From Virgifigura sp964551315 (GTDB lineage Bacteria > Pseudomonadota > Alphaproteobacteria > Dongiales > Dongiaceae), in contig CAZKCM010000016.1 of the NCBI GenBank assembly GCA_964551315.1, forward strand, positions 1-64,000: a stretch of DNA of 64,000 bases. Reading direction: 5' to 3'. Under the pieces are notes generated by a model, which was not told the origin of the DNA, made no database searches, and worked only from the letters and a program-made list of their open reading frames with translations. How positions within the stretch are numbered: the first letter of the stretch is position 1; every line of letters begins with the position of its first letter. Of this stretch, positions 31,194 to 39,592 are shown in pieces. The position numbers were made by a program, and so were the translations under genes.

Positions 31194-32777
31194 ATGCGCG
31201 ATTTCCAATTTCCCGGACGCTCGCCGGTCCACGCGACCAACGGGATGGCGGCGACCTCCCACCCGCTCGCCACGGGAGCCGCCATCGACGTTCTCAAGTC
31301 CGGCGGCAACGCCATGGACGCGGCGATCGCGGCGGCGGCGGTGCTCGCCGTGGTCGAACCCCAATCGACCGGCATCGGGGGCGACTGCTTCGTCCTGTTC
31401 TGCCCGAAGGGCGACGGACGGGTCATCGCCTTCAACGGCTCCGGGCGGTCGCCCCGGGCGGCGACGCTCGACTGGTATCAAGAGCAGGGGATCAAAGAGA
31501 TCGCCACCGATTCGGTGCATTCGGTCACCGTTCCCGGCGCGATCGACGCGTGGACGACGCTCAACCGCGACCACGGCACCAAGGACCTCGCGGAGCTGCT
31601 CGCCCCGGCGATCCGCTATGCCGAGGAGGGATACCCGGTCCATGCGCGGGTTCGGTTCGACTGGCTTCGCTGCATCGATCTTCTGAGCAAGGATGAGAAC
31701 GCGAAGACCCTGTTCCTTCCGGGCGGCCGCGTCCCGGCGGAGGGCGATCTGCACCGGCAGCCGCAGCTTGCGGCGACGCTGCGGGCCATCGCGAAGGACG
31801 GGCGCGCGGCGTTCTACGAGGGCCCAATCGCCGAGGCCATGGTCGAGTACCTTCGCGCCAAGGGCGGGCTACACGTCCCGGAGGACTTCGCCGCCACGCG
31901 CGGGGACTATGTCGAGCCGATCGCGACCCGCTATCGCGGCGTCGATGTGCACCAGGTGCCGCCGAACAACCAGGGTCTGACCGCCCTTCTCATGCTCAAC
32001 ATCCTCGAGGCGTTCGACCTCGGGCGCCTGGACCCGATGGGGTCGGAACGCCTGCACCTCGAAGTTGAAGCGGGGCGGCTGGCCTATCGGGTGCGGGACA
32101 CCGCGATCGCCGAGCTGCCGGCGATGACGGTCGCGGTCGCAGATCTCCTGTCCAAGGACCACGCGGCCTCCCTGCGCGCGCAGATCCGCCCGGACGCGGC
32201 GCTGACGCTGCCGGATCCGGCGCTGGCGAAGTCCGACACGGTCTATCTCTGCGTCGTCGACCGGGACCTGAACGCCGTCAGCTTCATCAACTCAATCTAT
32301 CACTCCTTCGGCAGCGGTATCCTTTGCCCGCGCACGGGCGTCCTGTTCCAGAACCGCGGCGCCTCGTTCCGGGTCGACCCGCGGCACCCCAACCGCATCG
32401 GGCCGGAGAAGCGCCCGATGCACACGATCATGCCGGGGATGGCGGTGAAGGACGGTCGGGCGCTGATGCCCTACGGCGTGATGGGCGGCGACTACCAGCC
32501 CTTCGGCCACGTCCATCTTCTCACCGGCGTTCTCGACTACGGGCTGGACGTGCAGGCGGCGCTGGATGCGCCGCGGGTCTTCTACGCGGACGGCGCGATC
32601 GAGGCGGAGCGCGGCATTCCCGGCGCAAGCCTCGCCGGGCTGACCGAAAAGGGGCACAAGGTCCAAGTCGCCGCCGAGCCCCATGGCGGCGGGCAGGCCA
32701 TCCTGATCGACCACGCCCGGGGCATCCTGACCGGCGGTTCGGACCCCCGAAAGGACGGCTGCGCGCTCGGGTTCTGA
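31194..32777 (+). CDS. ggt: Gamma-glutamyltransferase family protein
   Basis: A 527-aa N-terminal-nucleophile hydrolase from ATG 31194; a GTG at 31107, overlapping the gntR stop, would add 29 polar residues. HATNGMAATSHPLATGAAIDVLKSGGNAMDAAIAAAAVLAVVEPQSTGIGGDCFVLF is the classic GGT N-terminus, with VPPNNQGLTALLMLN and the processing-site region SDTVYLCVVDRDLNAVSFINSIYHSFGSG containing the catalytic Thr, then KRPMHTIMPGM and VMGGDYQPFGHVHLL. There is no signal peptide, so it should act in the cytoplasm on imported substrate. It ends an operon of binding protein, two permeases and regulator, suggesting uptake and hydrolysis of a gamma-glutamyl compound. Confidence 0.9.
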   Translation: MRDFQFPGRSPVHATNGMAATSHPLATGAAIDVLKSGGNAMDAAIAAAAVLAVVEPQSTGIGGDCFVLFCPKGDGRVIAFNGSGRSPRAATLDWYQEQGIKEIATDSVHSVTVPGAIDAWTTLNRDHGTKDLAELLAPAIRYAEEGYPVHARVRFDWLRCIDLLSKDENAKTLFLPGGRVPAEGDLHRQPQLAATLRAIAKDGRAAFYEGPIAEAMVEYLRAKGGLHVPEDFAATRGDYVEPIATRYRGVDVHQVPPNNQGLTALLMLNILEAFDLGRLDPMGSERLHLEVEAGRLAYRVRDTAIAELPAMTVAVADLLSKDHAASLRAQIRPDAALTLPDPALAKSDTVYLCVVDRDLNAVSFINSIYHSFGSGILCPRTGVLFQNRGASFRVDPRHPNRIGPEKRPMHTIMPGMAVKDGRALMPYGVMGGDYQPFGHVHLLTGVLDYGLDVQAALDAPRVFYADGAIEAERGIPGASLAGLTEKGHKVQVAAEPHGGGQAILIDHARGILTGGSDPRKDGCALGF

Positions 32778-32851
32778 CGGGGGCGTCTACCGCGCGGCGC
32801 GGCCCCGGTCGGACCCTGGAGTCTTCCGCGCCCGCACGCTACTTTTTCGGG

Positions 32852-34288
32852 ATGACGCAAGCCGTTCCACCCGCCGTTCTCGCTGCGATCAAGGACGCCG
32901 TTGGGTCGCAAGGCTGGACCGACGATCCCGAGGCGATGGCGCCGCACCTCACCGACCAGCGCGGGGCCTATACCGGCCGCGCCGCGCTTCTGGTGCGGCC
33001 GGGCTCGACGGCGGAGGTCGCGGCCGTGGTGCGGATCTGTGCCGAGGCCGGGGTGCCGGTCGTGCCGCAGGGCGGCAACACCGGCCTGGTCGGCGGCGCC
33101 ACCCCGTCCGAGCGGGGCGACGCGATCCTGATCGCGCTTTCCCGCATGAACCGGGTCCGCGCGATCGACCCGGTCAACTACACGATGACGGTGGAGGCCG
33201 GCTGCATCCTGCAGCAAGTGCAGGAGGCGGCGGCCGCGGCCGACCGGCTGTTCCCGCTGAGCCTCGGCGCCGAGGGCAGCTGCCAGATCGGCGGCAACCT
33301 GTCGACGAACGCCGGCGGCATCGCCGTGCTGCGCTACGGCAATGCACGGGAACTGGTGCTGGGGCTCGAGGTCGTGCTCCCGGACGGGCGGGTCTGGGAC
33401 GGGCTTCGGGGCCTGCGCAAGGACAACACGGGTTACGATCTGAAGCAGCTCTTCATCGGCGCGGAGGGCACGCTCGGCATCATCACCGCGGCGGTGCTGA
33501 AGCTGTTTCCCAGGCCCCGTGAGCGCACCACGGCCTTCGCCGGTTTGGAGACGCTGCCGGCCGCGCTGACGCTGCTCGACCGCTGCCGCGCCGCCAGCGG
33601 CGACGCCGTGACGAGCTTCGAGCTGATCCCGCGGTTCGGCCTCGACCTGGCGCTTCGCTACGTCGCCGATGTCACCGACCCGCTGGCGGAGCCGCATCCC
33701 TGGTACCTGCTGATCGAGCTGTCCGCGACGGTACCGGAGAGCGGAATTCCGGCAGCGCTCGAACGGACCCTGGCGGCGGCCTTGGAGGACGGGCTGATCC
33801 AGGACGCGACGATCGCCGGCAGCGTCGATCAGGCGCGCCGGCTCTGGCGCATCCGCGAGGCGATCGTCGAGGCGCAGCGGCTCGCGGGCGGCGGCATCAA
33901 GCACGACGTGTCCGTGCCGGTCTCGCGGATCCCCGATTTCATCGAGCGAGCAAGCCACGCCGTGACCGAGGCCCTGCCCGGCGTCCGCCCGGTGCCGTTC
34001 GGGCATCTCGGCGACGGCAACATCCACTTCAATCTCTGCCCGCCGGAGAAGATGGACCGGGACGCCTTCTTCGCCCGCCGGCCGGAAATGAACCGGCTCG
34101 TCCACGACATCGTCGCGGAGCTGGGCGGCAGCATCAGCGCCGAGCACGGCCTCGGCCAGCTGAAGCGCGAGGAGATCACGCGCTACAAGTCCGCCGTCGA
34201 GCTCGATCTCATGCGCCGGATCAAGGCGGCGCTCGACCCGCGGGGCATCATGAATCCGGGCAAGGTGGTGCCGCCCGCGGGAAACTAG
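32852..34288 (+). CDS. FAD-binding oxidase, GlcD / D-2-hydroxyacid dehydrogenase type
   Basis: A 478-aa flavoprotein from ATG 32852. The PCMH FAD domain (about 30-220) contains AAVVRICAEAGVPVVPQGGNTGLVGGATP, SLGAEGSCQIGGNLSTNAGGIAVLRYGN and FIGAEGTLGIITAAVLKLFP. The FAD-oxidase_C domain (about 230-475) ends with PFGHLGDGNIHFNL, the metal-ligand EHGLGQLKREEI and LDPRGIMNPGKV. This matches D-lactate, glycolate and D-2-hydroxyglutarate dehydrogenases; the substrate cannot be fixed. The N-terminus is MTQAVPPAVLAAIK, with no good ribosome site. It lies 74 bp after ggt on the same strand and overlaps the convergent membrane gene by 4 bp. Confidence 0.9.
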   Translation: MTQAVPPAVLAAIKDAVGSQGWTDDPEAMAPHLTDQRGAYTGRAALLVRPGSTAEVAAVVRICAEAGVPVVPQGGNTGLVGGATPSERGDAILIALSRMNRVRAIDPVNYTMTVEAGCILQQVQEAAAAADRLFPLSLGAEGSCQIGGNLSTNAGGIAVLRYGNARELVLGLEVVLPDGRVWDGLRGLRKDNTGYDLKQLFIGAEGTLGIITAAVLKLFPRPRERTTAFAGLETLPAALTLLDRCRAASGDAVTSFELIPRFGLDLALRYVADVTDPLAEPHPWYLLIELSATVPESGIPAALERTLAAALEDGLIQDATIAGSVDQARRLWRIREAIVEAQRLAGGGIKHDVSVPVSRIPDFIERASHAVTEALPGVRPVPFGHLGDGNIHFNLCPPEKMDRDAFFARRPEMNRLVHDIVAELGGSISAEHGLGQLKREEITRYKSAVELDLMRRIKAALDPRGIMNPGKVVPPAGN

Positions 34289-35046
34289 ACCCGGGTCACG
34301 AGCAAGAGAGTACTGTACAGCGCCGCACCGGCGGCGAAAGCCCAGAACCGGCTTTCGCGCTGCTCCGGCAGTTCCTCCTTGAGTACGTTCAGGATCACCG
34401 CGCCGGCGAGGAAGGCGAACAGAACCAGGACGAGCGTGCGCGGAATCTCGACGATCAGCCCGACGAGCCAGCCCAGGAGGGCCGCGGCCGCAAGAACACG
34501 CGCGCCGTAGCGCCGATAGGCCGCGCCGTGTTCGTGTCGCAACCCACGGTCGTTGACCAGGAAGTGAAGCCCCATGGCGGTGCCGTAGAAGAAGAGACCG
34601 CGCAGGTCCGCCTCCTCGCGATGCAGAAGGAGATAGCCGATCAACGCGCCGTAAAGCGCGTAGGCCGCCAGATGCACCCGGAAGACCGCCGGTCCGGTCC
34701 GATGGCCACGTCCCCGGCCCGTTTCTCGTCGGACCGAGGACTTGGCCATCCGTTCGAGCCCGTAGAAGACCGCGAGGCCGAGGAGCGCGATGACATAGGA
34801 GTGCCGCTCCACGGCGCCCAGCGGTCGTTCTGAAAAGGCGCTTTGGAAGTGCTCCTGCGCGGCCCCGAGTTCCGGAAAGAGATGAATGAAGACATAGGCG
34901 ACGGCCACGCCGCCGGAAACGGAAAGCCACCGGCTTCGCGGCACGACATCGAGAAAGTCAAGCCGATCCCCGAAGACATGGATCGCGGCGAAGAGGAGCG
35001 CGATCAGAAACGAAAGGACGATCTGGAGAGTCAGGGAACTGCCCAA
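34285..35046 (-). CDS. Integral membrane protein, ZIP-like
   Basis: A hydrophobic protein of about 253 aa if started at TTG 35044-35046 (AAGGCGG upstream). There are seven or eight predicted helices: TLQIVLSFLIALLFAAIHVFG, WLSVSGGVAVAYVFIHLFPEL, YVIALLGLAVFYGLERMA, RVHLAAYALYGALIGYLLL, ALLGWLVGLI and TLVLVLFAFLAGAVILNVLKEELPE. His in FIHLFPEL and the C-terminal FLAGAVILNVLKEELPE recall ZIP divalent metal transporters, but the key ZIP HNxxD/HExxHE metal motifs are not seen, so transport is unproven. An upstream start at 35190 would add an unlikely Arg-rich leader. It converges with the GlcD-like gene. Confidence 0.65.
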   Translation of the reverse strand: MGSSLTLQIVLSFLIALLFAAIHVFGDRLDFLDVVPRSRWLSVSGGVAVAYVFIHLFPELGAAQEHFQSAFSERPLGAVERHSYVIALLGLAVFYGLERMAKSSVRRETGRGRGHRTGPAVFRVHLAAYALYGALIGYLLLHREEADLRGLFFYGTAMGLHFLVNDRGLRHEHGAAYRRYGARVLAAAALLGWLVGLIVEIPRTLVLVLFAFLAGAVILNVLKEELPEQRESRFWAFAAGAALYSTLLLVTRV

Positions 35047-35207
35047 GAGGCGCCGCCTTGCGATGAACGAGAATCGCGTGCCGGCTCGACTCACCGCCGA
35101 CGATCGGCTGGGTGGCCGCCGTCGCCGAAGCGGAAACGTTGCGCGAGGGCACCAGTTCCGGCGCCTTGCCGCTTTTGACCCGCCAACCAAGCCGGTATTC
35201 TGTGGCG

Positions 35208-36998
35208 ATGACCGACTACGCCGCCCCGCTGAAGGACATGGCCTTCACGCTGGCCGAGATCGCTGGCCTGGAGGAGATCGCCGCCCTGCCCGGCTATGGC
35301 GATGCGACGCCCGACCTGGTCGAACAGGTGCTGGCGGAAGGCGGCCGGTTCGCGGCCGAGGTGTTGGCGCCGCTCAACCGCGTCGGCGACATCCAAGGCA
35401 GCCGTCTGGAGAACGGCAGGGTTCGCACGCCCGACGGGTTCGCCGACGCCTATGCGCGCTTCGTCGCGGCCGGGTGGAACGGCGTCCCCTTCGACCCGGC
35501 CCATGGCGGCCAGGGCCTGCCCTGGGCGCTCGCCACCGCGCTGCAGGAGATGTGGAGCGCCGCCAACATGGCCTTCGGGCTCTGCCCCCTGCTGACCCAG
35601 GCGGCCGTCGAGCTGTTGCAGGCCCACGGCACCGAGGCGCAGAAGCGCCTGTATCTGCCCCCGCTCGTCACCGGCAGGTGGGCCGGCACCATGGAGCTGA
35701 CGGAGCCGCAGGCGGGGTCCGACGTCGGCGCGCTGCGCACCCGCGCCGAACGCGCTGGCGACCACTACCGGATCACCGGGCAGAAGATCTTCATCACCTA
35801 CGGCGATCAGGACTTCACGGAGAACATCGTCCATATGGTGCTGGCGCGGCTGCCGGACGCGCCGCCGGGCAGCAAGGGCCTGTCGCTGTTCCTCGTGCCG
35901 AAGGTCCTGGTGCGGCCGGACGGCAGCGCGGGCGAGCCGAACGACCTCCGCTGCGTTTCGCTCGAGCACAAGCTCGGCATCCGGGCGAGCCCGACCGCGG
36001 TCATGGCCTATGGCGACAACGGGGGCGCCATCGGAACCCTCGTCGGCGAGGAGAACCGCGGCCTCGAAGCCATGTTCACGATGATGAACAACGCGCGGCT
36101 GGCGATCGGCGTGCAGGGCCTCGGCATCGCCGAGCGCGCCTATCAGCAGGCCCGGGCCTATGCGGCCCAGCGAGTGCAGGGCCGGCTTCCGATCGGCGGG
36201 GGGCCCGTTCCCATCATCCGCCACCCCGACGTACGCCGCATGCTGATGACGATGCGCGCCCATGCGGAGGCGATCCGGGCGCTGCTGTACTACACCGCCG
36301 GCTGCCTTGACCGCGCCCGGCGCCACCCGGATCCGGCGGAACGGGTCCGCGCGCAAGCGCGCCTCGACCTTCTCATCCCCGTGGCGAAGGCCTGGAGCAC
36401 CGACCGCGGCTGCGAATCCGCTTCGCTCGGCATCCAGGTCCATGGCGGGCTCGGTTTCATCGAAGAGACGGGCGCGGCGCAGCACTATCGCGACGCGCGG
36501 ATCGCACCGATTTACGAAGGCACCAACGGCATCCAGGCGGGTGACCTGCTTGGTCGCAAGCTGATGCGCGACGGGGGCGCCGCCGCGCGCGCCTTCTTCA
36601 CCGAACTGCGCGAAACCACGGAGGCTCTGGCCGCGGCGCCGGGCAAGGAGTTGGCGTCGATCGGCCGGGCGCTGGCGGCGGGCACCGAAGCCCTGACCCG
36701 GGCGACCGATTGGCTGGTCGAAACCGGCCCCGCCGAACCGCTCCGGGCCTTCGCCGGCGCCACGCCGTACCTGACGCTGTTCGGCACGGTCACCGGCGGC
36801 TGGCTGCTGGCGAAGGCGGCGCTGGCGGCGCAGAGGCGCCTCGCCGCGGGACCGGACGGCGACGCCGCCTTCCTAGAGGCGAAGCGGACGGTTGCGCGCT
36901 TCTACGCCGAGAACATCCTGCCGCAGTCGCGGGGGCTTGCCGCCGCGATCATCGAGGGTGGCGACAGCGTCCTCGCGCTTCCCGAGGAACAGCTTTAG
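35208..36998 (+). CDS. Acyl-CoA dehydrogenase, DmdC-like long form
   Basis: A 596-aa flavoprotein from ATG 35208. Compared with ordinary acyl-CoA dehydrogenases (about 380 aa) it has a C-terminal extension (PF12806 type, about 460-590). Motifs: GGQGLPWALATALQEMWSAANMAFGLCPLLTQ, MELTEPQAGSDVGALRTRA, ITGQKIFITYGDQDFTENIVHMVLARL, LEHKLGIRASPTAVMAYGDN and IQVHGGLGFIEETGAAQHYRDARIAPIYEGTNGIQAGDLLGRKL. The length and the N-terminal LPGYGDATPDLVEQVLAEGGRFAAEVLAPLNRVGD fit the family that includes 3-methylmercaptopropionyl-CoA dehydrogenase, but most members have other or unknown acyl-CoA substrates. No other dmd genes are present. Confidence 0.88.
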   Translation: MTDYAAPLKDMAFTLAEIAGLEEIAALPGYGDATPDLVEQVLAEGGRFAAEVLAPLNRVGDIQGSRLENGRVRTPDGFADAYARFVAAGWNGVPFDPAHGGQGLPWALATALQEMWSAANMAFGLCPLLTQAAVELLQAHGTEAQKRLYLPPLVTGRWAGTMELTEPQAGSDVGALRTRAERAGDHYRITGQKIFITYGDQDFTENIVHMVLARLPDAPPGSKGLSLFLVPKVLVRPDGSAGEPNDLRCVSLEHKLGIRASPTAVMAYGDNGGAIGTLVGEENRGLEAMFTMMNNARLAIGVQGLGIAERAYQQARAYAAQRVQGRLPIGGGPVPIIRHPDVRRMLMTMRAHAEAIRALLYYTAGCLDRARRHPDPAERVRAQARLDLLIPVAKAWSTDRGCESASLGIQVHGGLGFIEETGAAQHYRDARIAPIYEGTNGIQAGDLLGRKLMRDGGAAARAFFTELRETTEALAAAPGKELASIGRALAAGTEALTRATDWLVETGPAEPLRAFAGATPYLTLFGTVTGGWLLAKAALAAQRRLAAGPDGDAAFLEAKRTVARFYAENILPQSRGLAAAIIEGGDSVLALPEEQL

Positions 36999-37045
36999 GG
37001 CGGCCCGCGGACCCCTCATGACCAACGCCCCGCGAAAGAGCGGGC

Positions 37046-37083
37046 AAAAAAAGGGCGGGGCCCCCTTGCGAAGGCCGCCGCCA
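37046..37083 (-). terminator. Probable terminator of the first PEP-CTERM gene
   Basis: On the minus strand a GC-rich segment with complementary GGCC/GGCC and Gly-Cys-rich arms (37053-37083) is followed by seven U residues (37046-37052), 28 bp after the PEP-CTERM stop. The stem is imperfect, so the exact pairing is uncertain. Confidence 0.5.
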
Positions 37084-37110
37084 AGATTCGGGTGATGAGA
37101 GGTCTGTCGG

Positions 37111-37830
37111 TCAGGCTGCCTTGCGGCGCCGGCCGAGCAGGCCGAGTCCCGCCAGACCCGCGCCGAGGAGCACCAGCGAGCCGGGCTCCGGAACCGAGGT
37201 CACGCGGATCTCGCCGATGTCGAAGCCATCGGTGCTGGTCCGTTTGGTCTGACCCGGGTAGCTCAGGCCGATGCCGTCGTCGTTCAGGCCCGACGCATCC
37301 ACGAAGCTGATCGTGTTGAAGGAGCCGTTGATGTTCTCGATCGTGTAGAGGCCCCCCTCGTTTCCGGGGAGGAGCGCAAAGGCCAGCGTCGCAATCCCCG
37401 GATTGCTGTTGATCACGCCCGGAGTCCCGCCGCCGTTGGCGTCGGTGTTCAAGAAATAGCCGATGAGGTTCGCGAACGGGTCGCTCTCCGTGCCGAGATA
37501 GACCGCGAGGGCCTCGGCGTGCTTGTCGCCGCCCGGGAAGGTGACCTCAATCACGCTGCCGTTGGTGATCGAATAGTGGCTCGGATTGAGCGTGAGGCTG
37601 ATCGAACCGCCGAAGCCGACGCTGTAGAAGGTGTTCGGGTCACCGTCGAAGACGGCGTTGAAGTCGGTCCGGCTCGGATCGGTAATCGCGTTGCCGTTGG
37701 CCAGCGTGCCGGTAATAACGCTGATGTTCGAGAAGTCCGACGGATCGTCGTGGATGATCGTGCCCGCCTGTGCGGCGGTCCCGATCAGGGTCGCCACGGC
37801 AACCGCAAGACCGAGTTTAACGATATTCAT
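37111..37830 (-). CDS. PEP-CTERM sorting domain-containing protein
   Basis: A 239-aa exported protein. Signal peptide residues 1-22 (MNIVKLGLAVAVATLIGTAAQA). The mature part is beta-rich and Asn/Gly/Thr-rich (DPNTFYSVGFGGSISLTLNPSHYSITNGSVIEVTFPGGDKHAEALAVYLGTE), like other secreted PEP-CTERM proteins. The C-terminus VPEPGSLVLLGAGLAGLGLLGRRRKAA is the full PEP-CTERM signal: VPEP, transmembrane helix, Arg cluster. Exosortase would cleave it during export of an exopolysaccharide-linked surface protein. No exosortase is in the window. A sigma-54 promoter lies 91-106 bp upstream of the start. Confidence 0.93.
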   Translation of the reverse strand: MNIVKLGLAVAVATLIGTAAQAGTIIHDDPSDFSNISVITGTLANGNAITDPSRTDFNAVFDGDPNTFYSVGFGGSISLTLNPSHYSITNGSVIEVTFPGGDKHAEALAVYLGTESDPFANLIGYFLNTDANGGGTPGVINSNPGIATLAFALLPGNEGGLYTIENINGSFNTISFVDASGLNDDGIGLSYPGQTKRTSTDGFDIGEIRVTSVPEPGSLVLLGAGLAGLGLLGRRRKAA

Positions 37831-37920
37831 TACTGTCCCCCAATCAGGAGTAGAACTCGATAGAATCGATTCCAGGTCATCTACCTGCTCGGGCGGGAAT
37901 CCCGCCGCCGTTCAAATACA

Positions 37921-37936
37921 AGCAAACGCCGTGCCA
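37921..37936 (-). promoter_or_regulatory. Sigma-54 (RpoN) promoter of the first PEP-CTERM gene
   Basis: On the minus strand TGGCACGGCGTTTGCT matches the consensus TGGCACG-N4-TTGCW exactly, with GG and GC 10 bp apart. The flank GCGAAACC immediately upstream is shared with the second PEP-CTERM promoter. The predicted 5' UTR is about 80 nt. Confidence 0.85.
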
Positions 37937-38176
37937 GGTTTCGCAAGAAACCGGAGACGTGACAAAAATCATTCCCGAACAATCGGTTGCAGAGAAATTA
38001 ATATAAGTTAACAAGAATGCGAGGGGAAAATCCCAAGGATTTCGGTTTTAGTGTAAATTATTCCGACAACCCGCATCGGCGCTCCGATCGGCCGCTCCTC
38101 CCGAACCCACGAACGGCGGCCGGGTTCTCTCACCTCATCGCTTCGCGCCGATCGCGCCGCGGCACCGCGTCGAAGC

Positions 38177-38210
38177 AAAAAAAGCGGCGGCTCCGCCAAG
38201 GAGCCGCCGC
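38177..38210 (-). terminator. Rho-independent terminator of the second PEP-CTERM gene
   Basis: A perfect 10-bp stem (GCGGCGGCTC/GAGCCGCCGC on the plus strand, 38184-38193 and 38201-38210) with a 7-nt loop is followed on the minus strand by seven U residues (38177-38183), 22 bp after the stop at 38233. Confidence 0.9.
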
Positions 38211-38232
38211 CCGGAGGTGTTGACGGTTTCGG

Positions 38233-38904
38233 TCAGGCCGCCTTCCGACGGCGCCCGACCATGCCGAGGCCGAGAAGGCCGGCCCCGATCAGCGTGAGGG
38301 TCGCCGGTTCCGGCACCTGGAAATTGCCGGAATAGAGCACCCCGAACGGATTATCTAAGGTGTTCTGCAGCGAACCGTACTGATAGGCGACGATCGTAAG
38401 CGTGTGCGTGCCGGGTCCAAGGACCTCGGTAAAGTGCGCGAACTCCGCCGGCTCGCAACCGATCGGCGCCGGAGCGCAGGTCGCGTCCCCAAAGGTCGGG
38501 GCCTTCAGCAGGATGCCGTTCAGGAACACGGCGGCCGTGTCGTCTGCCCAAACGAAAAGATCCAGCGTTCCGTGGCCGCTGAAGGTCTCCTCGATCTGGA
38601 AAATCGGGGTCTGGCCGGTCGGGTTGGTCGGGGAACCATTGTAGGGCGCCAGAACGGCGCCGCCATAGCCGGTATCGGCGTAGGAGACCCAGACGCCGCC
38701 ATAGCCGGGCGGGTTGGGATTATTCGCCTGCCACGACGGGTGCGGATCGACTTCGACAGTCGTGCAGCTACCCGCAAGGCCGGAACCAGGCAGCAGGGTG
38801 CAGGTGCCATTGCCGGCGCCAGAGACGATTGGCACGGCAAAAGCGGTGCTGGCAGCAAGGCTCGCGCCGAACGCCAGCAATATGCCAAGAGCAAAACGCT
38901 TCAT
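38233..38904 (-). CDS. PEP-CTERM sorting domain-containing protein
   Basis: A 223-aa exported protein with signal peptide MKRFALGILLAFGASLAASTAFA. The mature domain has an exposed Trp/Asn/Gly region (HPSWQANNPNPPGYGGVWVSYADTG) and a strand pattern with FLNGILLKAP and GTHTLTIVAYQYGS, resembling a galactose-binding/jelly-roll module of the kind found in other PEP-CTERM proteins. Four Cys (CTLLPGSGLAGSC, CAPAPIGC) could form disulfides. The C-terminus VPEPATLTLIGAGLLGLGMVGRRRKAA is the sorting signal and ends exactly like its neighbour (GRRRKAA). It has its own sigma-54 promoter and terminator, so the two genes are separate units. Confidence 0.93.
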   Translation of the reverse strand: MKRFALGILLAFGASLAASTAFAVPIVSGAGNGTCTLLPGSGLAGSCTTVEVDPHPSWQANNPNPPGYGGVWVSYADTGYGGAVLAPYNGSPTNPTGQTPIFQIEETFSGHGTLDLFVWADDTAAVFLNGILLKAPTFGDATCAPAPIGCEPAEFAHFTEVLGPGTHTLTIVAYQYGSLQNTLDNPFGVLYSGNFQVPEPATLTLIGAGLLGLGMVGRRRKAA

Positions 38905-38953
38905 GACCCAGGTCCTCTGTTAAAGGCCCAAACGGGCGAAACATGTTCATCGA

Positions 38954-38969
38954 AGCAATCGGCGTGCCA
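38954..38969 (-). promoter_or_regulatory. Sigma-54 (RpoN) promoter of the second PEP-CTERM gene
   Basis: On the minus strand TGGCACGCCGATTGCT matches TGGCACG-N4-TTGCW exactly, 50 bp upstream of the start. It is preceded by TGCGAAACG, nearly the same flank as the other PEP-CTERM promoter. A PrsK/PrsR-type activator system would be expected elsewhere in the genome. Confidence 0.85.
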
Positions 38970-39159
38970 CGTTTCGCACGCGGCTCGGTTCTTGAAAATT
39001 TCCCTGTAACATCAGTGCAATACGGTGGTCTCTGCGGAATACCGGGCCACTCACAGATTGAACGGGAAAAATATTAACCATGTTTCGTCAAATATTCCGA
39101 CATAATGCCTTCTTTTCTGGACGGTTCCGGCCAAGTGACTCTTGAAGAGCTCATGTAGA

Positions 39160-39175
39160 GTTAACAATTGTTAAC
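39160..39175. promoter_or_regulatory. 16-bp perfect palindrome GTTAACAATTGTTAAC
   Basis: A perfectly symmetric AT-rich element in the 690-bp gap between the second PEP-CTERM promoter and livG. The gap 39000-39180 is AT-rich against a GC-rich background and has no gene. The palindrome could be an operator for the livGF-TPR operon or for the PEP-CTERM unit; the binding protein is unknown. Confidence 0.4.
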
Positions 39176-39592
39176 CAAGAATCCGGGCCCGGCAGCTCAA
39201 CTCCTTGTATTTCAACGCGTTCCGCCGGTTGACTCGGGCCCACGGTCTTCCGCACCTCTCCGACGATCCCTCGACGCAGAGCCGCGCCGTAAAGATTTCC
39301 GACAGCAAACGACCAAGGTCCCGGAGAATCCTGGGAGCGCCGCCGGTTCGCGGGGCGTGCCGAGCACAGCCCGTTGTCCGGTGTAAAGATCCTCGACGCC
39401 CCGCCGAGACATCCGCCCCTCACCGACGCGCGCTGCGGCCTCGGACGCAAAAAGGCGCCTGCCCAGGTTCGGGCGGATTTCGCTTGCGCCGACTGCCTTC
39501 AGCGGGTTTCATCGAATAAACCCGGCGACGACCGGGACCGAAAAGACGAAGCCCGGTCAATCGGGACCGCTCCGGGGAGGGCGCAGGCGGCC

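Noticed and set aside
32582..34930. A 782-codon minus-strand frame
   Set aside because: It lies antisense to the GlcD-like gene and runs through the ZIP-like gene in another frame, with no recognisable domain.
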